DNA of 64,000 bases from Pseudomonas fluorescens (GTDB lineage Bacteria > Pseudomonadota > Gammaproteobacteria > Pseudomonadales > Pseudomonadaceae). This document shows, piece by piece, positions 57,156 to 64,000 of the stretch. Under the pieces are notes generated by a model, which had not been told where the DNA came from, did no database searches, and was given only the letters and a program-made list of their open reading frames with translations. The stretch covers positions 676,001 to 740,000 of the forward strand of contig NZ_CP015637.1 of NCBI RefSeq assembly GCF_001708445.1, written 5' to 3'. Position numbers and translations under genes: made by a program. Position 1 is the first letter of the stretch. The number at the start of each line of letters is the position of its first letter.

Positions 57156-58763
57156 ATGACCGACCAGACTACCCGCCTGCCGATCCGCCGCGCCTTGATC
57201 AGTGTTTCCGACAAGACCGGGATCCTCGAATTTGCCCGGGGGCTGGAAGCCCTGGGCGTGGAAATCCTCTCCACGGGCGGGACCTTCAAACTGCTGCAGG
57301 ACAACGGCGTGGCCGCAGTAGAAGTCGCGGACTACACCGGTTTCGCAGAAATGATGGACGGTCGGGTCAAGACCCTGCACCCGAAAATCCATGGCGGCAT
57401 CCTCGGCCGTCGCGGCGTCGACGACGCGATCATGAACGAACACGGCATCAAGCCGATCGACCTGGTGGCCGTCAACCTCTACCCGTTCGAAGCCACCATC
57501 AACAAGCCAGGCTGCGACCTGCCGACCGCCATCGAGAACATCGACATCGGCGGCCCGACCATGGTGCGCTCGGCGGCCAAGAACCACAAAGACGTGGCGA
57601 TCGTGGTCAACGCCAGCGACTACGCCCAAGTGCTGGAAAGCCTGAAGGCCGGTGGCCTGACCTACGCCCAGCGTTTCGACCTGATGCTCAAGGCGTTCGA
57701 ACACACTGCCGCCTACGACGGCATGATCGCCAACTACATGGGCACCGTGAACCAGGCCGCCGAAACCCTGAGCACTGAAGGCCGCAGCCAGTTCCCGCGC
57801 ACCTTCAACAGCCAGTTCATCAAGGCCCAGGAAATGCGCTACGGCGAGAACCCGCACCAGAGCGCGGCGTTCTACGTGGAAGCCAAACCGGCCGAAGTGG
57901 GCATCGCCACCGCGACCCAGCTGCAAGGCAAAGAGCTGTCCTACAACAACGTGGCCGATACCGACGCCGCGCTGGAATGCGTGAAGAGCTTCGTCAAGCC
58001 CGCCTGCGTGATCGTCAAGCACGCCAACCCATGCGGCGTGGCCGTCAGCCCCGACGCTGAAGGCGGCATCCGCCAGGCCTACGAACTGGCCTACGCCACC
58101 GACACCGAGTCGGCCTTCGGCGGCATCATCGCCTTCAACCGTGAACTGGACGCCGAGACCGCCAAGGCCATCGTCGAGCGTCAGTTCGTCGAAGTGATCA
58201 TCGCGCCCTCCGTCAGCGAAGAAGCCCGCGCCATTGTTGCCGCGAAAGCCAACGTGCGCCTGCTGGCCTGCGGCGAGTGGTCGGCCGAACGCGCCGCCGC
58301 CTGGGACTACAAGCGCGTCAATGGCGGCTTGCTGGTCCAGAGCCGCGACATTGGCATGATCAGCAGCGCCGACCTGAAGGTAGTGACCAAGCGCGCGCCG
58401 ACCGAGCAGGAAATCAACGACCTGATCTTCGCCTGGAAAGTGGCCAAGTATGTGAAGTCCAACGCCATCGTCTACGCCAAGAACCGCCAGACCATCGGTG
58501 TCGGCGCCGGCCAGATGAGCCGCGTGAACTCGGCGCGTATCGCCGCGATCAAGGCCGAACACGCCGGGTTGCAGGTCGCCGGTTCAGTGATGGCTTCCGA
58601 TGCGTTCTTCCCGTTCCGCGACGGTCTGGACAATGCCGCGAAAGCTGGCGTGACTGCCGTGATCCAACCGGGCGGCTCGATGCGTGACGCCGAAGTGATC
58701 GCCGCCGCAGATGAAGCCGGCATTGCCATGGTCTTCACCGGCATGCGCCACTTCCGTCACTAA
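57156..58763 (+). CDS. purH: Bifunctional AICAR formyltransferase/IMP cyclohydrolase
   Basis: A 535-aa enzyme for the last two steps of IMP synthesis. The N-terminal IMP cyclohydrolase domain has the MGS-like fold ([32 protein letters not shown]). The C-terminal transformylase domain has [11 protein letters not shown] (Lys-His) and [18 protein letters not shown]. The ATG at 57156 is used, since the upstream codons from 57123 overlap the fis terminator. It is next to purD with a REP element between. Confidence 0.96.
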   Translation: MTDQTTRLPIRRALISVSDKTGILEFARGLEALGVEILSTGGTFKLLQDNGVAAVEVADYTGFAEMMDGRVKTLHPKIHGGILGRRGVDDAIMNEHGIKPIDLVAVNLYPFEATINKPGCDLPTAIENIDIGGPTMVRSAAKNHKDVAIVVNASDYAQVLESLKAGGLTYAQRFDLMLKAFEHTAAYDGMIANYMGTVNQAAETLSTEGRSQFPRTFNSQFIKAQEMRYGENPHQSAAFYVEAKPAEVGIATATQLQGKELSYNNVADTDAALECVKSFVKPACVIVKHANPCGVAVSPDAEGGIRQAYELAYATDTESAFGGIIAFNRELDAETAKAIVERQFVEVIIAPSVSEEARAIVAAKANVRLLACGEWSAERAAAWDYKRVNGGLLVQSRDIGMISSADLKVVTKRAPTEQEINDLIFAWKVAKYVKSNAIVYAKNRQTIGVGAGQMSRVNSARIAAIKAEHAGLQVAGSVMASDAFFPFRDGLDNAAKAGVTAVIQPGGSMRDAEVIAAADEAGIAMVFTGMRHFRH

Positions 58764-58781
58764 ACACCACTGCTTTCCTAC

Positions 58782-58881
58782 TGTAGGAGCGAGCTTGCTC
58801 GCGAAAAGCCCGAAAACGCCACGGGGAGCCAGATGCCCCCCGTCATCGTTGACGATCTTCGCGAGCAAGCTCGCTCCTACA
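58782..58881. repeat. REP inverted pair (TGTAGGAGCG type)
   Basis: TGTAGGAGCGAGCTTGCTCG at 58782 and its inverted partner ending GCTCGCTCCTACA at 58881. It lies between purH and purD, with the copy end only 31 bp before the purD start. Confidence 0.87.
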
Positions 58882-58912
58882 GAAAGCACAGCGTTTCACA
58901 GAGGTTTTTGAC

Positions 58913-60205
58913 ATGAATGTTTTGATCATTGGCAGCGGTGGCCGTGAACACGCCCTGGCCTGGAAAGTTGCCCAGGACCCACGCGTCCAGAAAGTCTTCG
59001 TCGCCCCCGGCAACGCCGGTACCGCCATCGAAGCCAAGTGCGAAAACGTCGCCATCGACGTACTGGCCCTGGAACAACTGGCCGACTTCGCCGAGAAAAA
59101 CGTCTCCCTGACCATCGTCGGTCCGGAAGTGCCATTGGTTGCCGGTGTCGTGGACCTGTTCCGCAGCCGCGGCCTGGATTGCTTCGGCCCAACCGCTGGC
59201 GCGGCCCAGCTGGAAGGCTCGAAAGCCTTCACCAAGGATTTCCTGGCGCGCCACAAGATCCCGACCGCCGACTACCAGAACTTCACCGAGATCGAGCCGG
59301 CCCTGGCCTACCTGCGTGAAAAAGGCGCACCGATCGTGATCAAGGCCGACGGCCTGGCCGCCGGTAAAGGCGTGATCGTCGCCATGACCTTGCAGGAAGC
59401 CGAAGACGCGGTGCGCGACATGCTCGCCGGCAACGCGTTTGGTGATGCCGGTTCGCGCGTGGTCATCGAGGAGTTCCTCGACGGCGAAGAAGCCAGCTTT
59501 ATCGTGATGGTCGACGGCAAGAACGTACTGCCGATGGCCACCAGCCAGGACCACAAGCGCGTCGGCGACGGCGACAGCGGCCCGAACACCGGCGGCATGG
59601 GTGCCTACTCCCCAGCCCCGGTGGTGACCGCCGAGGTGCACCAGCGCGTCATGGACCTGGTGATCTGGCCAACCGTGCGCGGCATGGCCGACGAAGGCAA
59701 CGTGTACACCGGCTTCCTGTACGCCGGCCTGATGATCGACAAGGCCGGCAACCCGAAAGTCATCGAGTTCAACTGCCGCTTCGGTGACCCGGAAACCCAA
59801 CCCGTGATGCTGCGCCTGCAATCGAGCCTGGTGCTGCTGGTGGAAGCCGCCCTCGCCCAGGCGCTGGACAAGGTTGAAGCACAGTGGGATCCACGCCCGA
59901 GCGTCGGCATCGTGCTGGCAGCCGGCGGCTACCCTGCCGACTACGCCAAAGGCGATGTGATTGAAGGCCTGGACGCGGCTGCTACGCTGGAAGGCAAGGT
60001 GTTCCATGCGGGCACCGCGCTCAAGGATGGCAAGGTTGTCACCGCGGGTGGCCGTGTGTTGTGCGCTACCGCGATGGGTGCCAGTGTCGACGCTGCGCAG
60101 CAACAGGCTTACAAGCTGGCGGCGAAGATCGACTGGAAAGGCTGTTTCTACCGCACGGACATCGGTTATCGCGCCATTGCACGCGAACGTGGCGAAAACC
60201 AGTAA
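58913..60205 (+). CDS. purD: Phosphoribosylamine--glycine ligase
   Basis: A 430-aa ATP-grasp enzyme (GARS). It begins MNVLIIGSGGREHALAWKVAQ, with the substrate loop IKADGLAAGKGVIVA, GDGDSGPNTGGMGAYSPAP and EFNCRFGDPETQPVM. It joins glycine to phosphoribosylamine in purine synthesis. A GAGG site precedes the ATG at about 14 nt. Confidence 0.95.
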   Translation: MNVLIIGSGGREHALAWKVAQDPRVQKVFVAPGNAGTAIEAKCENVAIDVLALEQLADFAEKNVSLTIVGPEVPLVAGVVDLFRSRGLDCFGPTAGAAQLEGSKAFTKDFLARHKIPTADYQNFTEIEPALAYLREKGAPIVIKADGLAAGKGVIVAMTLQEAEDAVRDMLAGNAFGDAGSRVVIEEFLDGEEASFIVMVDGKNVLPMATSQDHKRVGDGDSGPNTGGMGAYSPAPVVTAEVHQRVMDLVIWPTVRGMADEGNVYTGFLYAGLMIDKAGNPKVIEFNCRFGDPETQPVMLRLQSSLVLLVEAALAQALDKVEAQWDPRPSVGIVLAAGGYPADYAKGDVIEGLDAAATLEGKVFHAGTALKDGKVVTAGGRVLCATAMGASVDAAQQQAYKLAAKIDWKGCFYRTDIGYRAIARERGENQ

Positions 60206-60226
60206 CACTAGCTATCCGTTCGGTTA

Positions 60227-60249
60227 GGCAAGGGCCTCTGGCCCTTGCC
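60227..60249 (+). terminator. Hairpin after purD
   Basis: GGCAAGGGCC and GGCCCTTGCC form a perfect 10-bp stem with a 3-nt loop, 22 bp past the purD stop. No T-run follows, so terminator efficiency is uncertain. Confidence 0.6.
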
Positions 60250-60307
60250 GTATACAGGCCTCCCCGCGCATAGTTAACCGTGCATCAACCTACGAAGGGA
60301 TTTCGCC

Positions 60308-63079
60308 GTGCGCTGGCTCAGGATCGCCATAGGTTTTACTGTCAGTCTGCTGACACTGCTCTGCTTGTTCCCGGCCCAGGCCGCCGCGCAAGGCAGTGGC
60401 TGGGCGGTATTGCTTGATGAACAGGCCGACCTGCAACTGAGCGACATCCGTTCCTCGCGCTACACCAATCAATTCAGCCCCATCGAACTGGACCGGATTA
60501 CCGCCGCCGTGCCGGACGGTGCGTTGTGGGTACGTTTCAAGCTGCAGCCCGGCAAGCACGAGCAAGTGCTGCGCATATTCGCCCCGGACGTCTCACACCT
60601 GAGCCTCTATGTGCTGGACGGCGACACCCTGATCGAACAACAGAGCACCGGCACCCGCCAGCCCCAGGCGGAACGCCCGTTGCCCAGCAGCGATTTCATG
60701 CTGCCGATGCCCCAGAGCCAAAAGCCCCTCGAGGTGTACCTGCGCCTGGTCTCGGAACACGAACTGCGCCCCTACATCACCCTGGAGCCGGCCGTCCTGG
60801 CCGCCGCCGACCAGAACCAGACGCTGATCTATGGCCTGCTGTTCGGCTGCCTGTTGATGTTGATCCTGCACAACCTCACACGTTTCGCCTACCACCGCTC
60901 GCGCAGCAGCCTGTGGCTGGCGGCGTGCGAAGGCCTGTTGATGCTCAGCCTGGCGCTGCTGCTCAACCTGGTGGGGCCATGGCTGCCCGACTGGCACGCG
61001 ATCCAGACGCCAGGCGCCTACCTCGCCCTTCTGCTGACTGCACCCTGCGGGCTGATGTTTGCCTACCGCTTCTTCATGCCCCTGGGCCCGCACCCGCTGA
61101 ACAAGCTGCTGATGGCCGACATCCTGCTGATCGTGCTGTGCGGCCTGTTGCTGTTGTTCGTCAATACCCTGCCGCTGAACATCATCACCTACGTCCTGGT
61201 AGCGCTGGCGGGCCTGAGCATGCTGTTTGTCTCGGCCTACCACTGGCAAAAAGGCTACCGCCCGGCGCGGCTGTTCGTGGCGGCGATGGTCGTATTCAAC
61301 ATCGGCACGTTGATCATCCTGCCCGCCCTGCTCGGTCTGACCCTGGTAGCACCCCAAGGCCTGATCATCACCTTGCTCGGGTTTGTCTGCCTCAGCGGCC
61401 TGCTGATGAGCCTGGCCCTGGGCGAGCGCCAGCGCGCGATTGTCGAAAAACGCTTCAGTGTCAGCCGCGACCTGGCCGCCAGCAATGCCGAAATCGCCGC
61501 CAAGGCCGAGTTCCTGGCGAAAATCAGCCACGAAATCCGTACCCCCATGAACGGCGTGCTGGGCATGACCGAACTGCTGTTGGGCACGCCTTTGTCGGTG
61601 AAGCAGCGCGACTATGTGCAGACCATTCACAGCGCCGGTAATGAACTGCTCACGCTGATCAACGAGATTCTCGATATCTCCAAGCTCGAATCCGGGCAAA
61701 TCGAACTGGACGACGTGCAGTTCGACCTGAATGCCCTGATCGAAGACTGCCTGAGCATCTTCCGCGCCAAGGCCGAGCAGCAGAACGTCGAGCTGATCAG
61801 TTTTATCCAGCCCCAGGTGCCGCGCGTGATCAGCGGCGACCCGACACGCCTGCGCCAGGCGATGCTGAGCCTGCTGGAAAACGCCCTGCAGAAAACCGAC
61901 GAAGGTGAAGTGCTGATCGTCGTGGCACTGGACGAACGCAGCACCAAGCCGCGCCTGCGCATTGCCGTACAAGACAGCGGCCTGCCGATGGAAGCCGCCG
62001 AGCGCGACGCGTTGCTGCACAGTGAGTTGCACAGCAAGAACTTCCTGTCGGAGACGCGCTTGACCGGCCACCTGGGCCTGGTGATCGCACGCCAACTGAT
62101 CCTGTTGATGAATGGCGAATTTGGTATCAAGAGTGGCGCGCAACAGGGCAGCACCCTGTGGCTGACCCTGCCGCTGGACCCGGAACGCCTGGAGCACCCG
62201 ACCTCCGACCTCGATGGCCCGCTCAAGGGCGCGCGGGTACTGGTGGTGGACGACAACGACACCTGCCGCAAAGTGCTCGTGCAGCAATGCACCGCCTGGG
62301 GCCTCAACGTCAGCGCCGTGCCGTCGGGCAAGGAAGCCCTGGCGCTGCTGCGCACCAAGGCGCACCTGCGTGATTACTTCGATGTGGTGCTGCTCGACCA
62401 GAACATGCCGGGCATGACCGGCATGCAACTGGCGGCGAAAATCAAGGAAGACCCGAGCCTGAACCACGACATCCTGCTGATCATGCTCACCGGCATCAGC
62501 AACGCGCCGAGCAAGATCATTGCGCGCAATTGCGGAATCAAGCGCATCCTCGCCAAGCCGGTGGCCGGCTATACCCTCAAGACCACCCTGGCCGACGAGC
62601 TGACCCAGCGCAGCAAAGGCAATGTACAGCCCCGCGCGCCCCTGAGCGTGCCAGCGCCTGTCATCGTGCCCAGTGATTTCCGCATCCTGGTCGCTGAAGA
62701 CAACAGCATCTCCACCAAAGTGATCCGCGGCATGCTGGGCAAGCTCAACCTCAACCCGGACACCGCCAGCAATGGCGAAGAAGCCCTGGAAGCGATGAAA
62801 GCCCAGCGCTACGACCTGGTATTGATGGACTGTGAAATGCCGATCCTCGACGGCTTCTCGGCGACCCAGCAATTGCGTGCGTGGGAGGTCAGCCACCAAC
62901 GCATCCGCACGCCGATCGTCGCCCTCACGGCGCACATCCTCTCGGAACATAAAGAACGCGCACGCCAGGCCGGAATGGACGGGCATATGGCCAAGCCGGT
63001 AGAGCTGTCACAACTGCGCGAATTGGTGGAGTTCTGGGTGGCGCAGCGTCAACAACGCCCGGAACACGCCCCGTCCTGA
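60308..63079 (+). CDS. retS: Hybrid sensor kinase RetS
   Basis: A 923-aa hybrid histidine kinase. It has a signal peptide (residues 1-28), a periplasmic 7TMR-DISMED2-type sensor (30-160), seven membrane helices (7TMR-DISM, about 175-375), HisKA with His408 in [12 protein letters not shown], an HATPase domain, and two receiver domains (Asp697 in LLDQNMPG and Asp841 in [10 protein letters not shown]). The HATPase G1 box reads DSGLPM, which is degenerate. RetS forms heterodimers with GacS and so lowers the Rsm small RNAs, favouring the planktonic, virulent mode. It follows purD in PA4855-PA4856 order. The start codon is a GTG. Confidence 0.93.
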   Translation: MRWLRIAIGFTVSLLTLLCLFPAQAAAQGSGWAVLLDEQADLQLSDIRSSRYTNQFSPIELDRITAAVPDGALWVRFKLQPGKHEQVLRIFAPDVSHLSLYVLDGDTLIEQQSTGTRQPQAERPLPSSDFMLPMPQSQKPLEVYLRLVSEHELRPYITLEPAVLAAADQNQTLIYGLLFGCLLMLILHNLTRFAYHRSRSSLWLAACEGLLMLSLALLLNLVGPWLPDWHAIQTPGAYLALLLTAPCGLMFAYRFFMPLGPHPLNKLLMADILLIVLCGLLLLFVNTLPLNIITYVLVALAGLSMLFVSAYHWQKGYRPARLFVAAMVVFNIGTLIILPALLGLTLVAPQGLIITLLGFVCLSGLLMSLALGERQRAIVEKRFSVSRDLAASNAEIAAKAEFLAKISHEIRTPMNGVLGMTELLLGTPLSVKQRDYVQTIHSAGNELLTLINEILDISKLESGQIELDDVQFDLNALIEDCLSIFRAKAEQQNVELISFIQPQVPRVISGDPTRLRQAMLSLLENALQKTDEGEVLIVVALDERSTKPRLRIAVQDSGLPMEAAERDALLHSELHSKNFLSETRLTGHLGLVIARQLILLMNGEFGIKSGAQQGSTLWLTLPLDPERLEHPTSDLDGPLKGARVLVVDDNDTCRKVLVQQCTAWGLNVSAVPSGKEALALLRTKAHLRDYFDVVLLDQNMPGMTGMQLAAKIKEDPSLNHDILLIMLTGISNAPSKIIARNCGIKRILAKPVAGYTLKTTLADELTQRSKGNVQPRAPLSVPAPVIVPSDFRILVAEDNSISTKVIRGMLGKLNLNPDTASNGEEALEAMKAQRYDLVLMDCEMPILDGFSATQQLRAWEVSHQRIRTPIVALTAHILSEHKERARQAGMDGHMAKPVELSQLRELVEFWVAQRQQRPEHAPS

Positions 63080-63099
63080 ACGCAGAACACCCGGCAGAT

Positions 63100-63200
63100 A
63101 GAACTGTTGTGGCAAGCCCGCTTGTTGTGGCGAGCGGGCTTGCCCTAATGCCGTTCAGTTAAGGCTTTTTTGTAGGAGCGAGCTTGCTCGCGAAGAGGAA
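63100..63200. repeat. REP-type repeats with extended flank, before the rrn end
   Basis: AAGCCCGCTTGTTGTGGCGA at 63115 begins a direct or inverted array with GCGGGCTTGCC (63134-63144). It is followed by CTAATGCCGTTCAGTTAAG (63145-63163), identical to 2048-2066, and then by a single TGTAGGAGCGAGCTTGCTCG half-site at 63171. Confidence 0.75.
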
Positions 63201-63206
63201 TTTAAT

Positions 63207-63321
63207 CTTGACGATGACCTACTCTCACATGGGGAAACCCCACACTACCATCGGCGATGCATCGTTTCACTACTGAGTTCGGGATGGGATCAGGTGGTTC
63301 CAATGCTCTATGGTCGTCAAG
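63207..63321 (-). rRNA. rrf: 5S ribosomal RNA
   Basis: On the minus strand this reads CTTGACGACCATAGAGCATT, then GGAACCACCTGATCCCATCC and CGAACTCAGTAGTGAAACGA, ending GAGAGTAGGTCATCGTCAAG. These are Pseudomonas 5S landmarks, and the length (about 115 nt) is right. The ends pair (CTTGACGA with TCGTCAAG). Boundaries may be off by a few bases. Confidence 0.95.
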
Positions 63322-63477
63322 AAATTCGGGTACTGAGTCGTGGCCAGCTGGCCTCGCTTCAGCAAATTGGGTATGTGATAGCTTTCGGTGTTTTGTGAAC
63401 TTCGAACTTTCGGTTCGTTTCGTCTTCACACACCGCAATCTGGTGCCTTTTCAGGTCAGCAAATTGCTTGGGTGTTA

Positions 63478-64000
<523 letters not shown>

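Noticed and set aside
60593..62986. Minus-strand open frame of 797 codons inside retS
   Set aside because: Compositionally odd (Gln, His, Ala, Val-rich) and antisense to a well-recognised hybrid kinase.
63322..63477. A tRNA gene in the 23S-5S spacer
   Set aside because: No cloverleaf or TTCGA-type T-arm can be read in either strand; it is spacer only.

Overview
The window is a stretch of chromosome from a fluorescent Pseudomonas (P. fluorescens group). The evidence is high G+C coding sequence, many P. fluorescens-type REP elements, and gene order and proteins matching P. aeruginosa blocks remembered as PA0130-PA0148 and PA4843-PA4856. It is almost all ordinary core genome. I saw no prophage, insertion sequence, CRISPR array or tRNA gene.

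Layout. 1-2270: 3' end of cobJ, an unrecognised 258-aa protein, a MarC-family membrane protein and a REP-rich gap. 2273-6202: a compact beta-alanine catabolic locus (bauC, bauA) with its divergent LysR regulator bauR. 6291-13942: a nucleobase block (NCS2 permease, TetR regulator, 8-oxoguanine deaminase, Pa0148-type adenine deaminase) mixed with a YigZ protein, an SDR oxidoreductase and a ChaA-type antiporter. 14018-20361: two MFS transporters, ArsR- and LysR-type regulators, an ABM monooxygenase, a quinone-oxidoreductase-like enzyme and a tiny basic protein. 20448-23844: a copper-resistance cluster (copZ, secreted protein, copA, cueR) with two CueR-type promoters visible. 24025-28654: RIO-type kinase, then divergent thiolase versus FabG-like reductase and MaoC dehydratase. 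28679-30958: two DUF4136 lipoproteins, cmoM and a MazG-like protein. 31068-38988: pbpC and a thioester alpha-2-macroglobulin with a small inner-membrane protein gene inverted between them. 39142-42115: MATE exporter and an RTX-repeat plus M91 zinc-peptidase protein, the most accessory-looking gene here. 42165-46514: speA, yciH, Nudix, DUF2333. 46815-63079: gcbA, ctpL, aroQ, accB, accC, prmA, a DUF3426 protein, dusB, fis, purH, purD, retS. 63207-64000: 5S rRNA and the 3' end of 23S rRNA on the minus strand, so an rrn operon runs in from the right.

Functional themes are beta-alanine and purine-base catabolism, copper export, envelope surveillance, fatty-acid and purine biosynthesis, and control of the motile-to-sessile switch (GcbA, CtpL, RetS). 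Many intergenic gaps hold REP sequences of three types, usually as inverted pairs.

The best candidates for a second look are the RTX-M91 protein (40607-42115), a cluster of DnaA-box-like 9-mers in the gap at 9027-9414, a strong hairpin before a 60-aa gene (18843-18882), and repeated extended flanks around the REP elements. Family assignments rest on motifs and remembered homologues; no database search was run.
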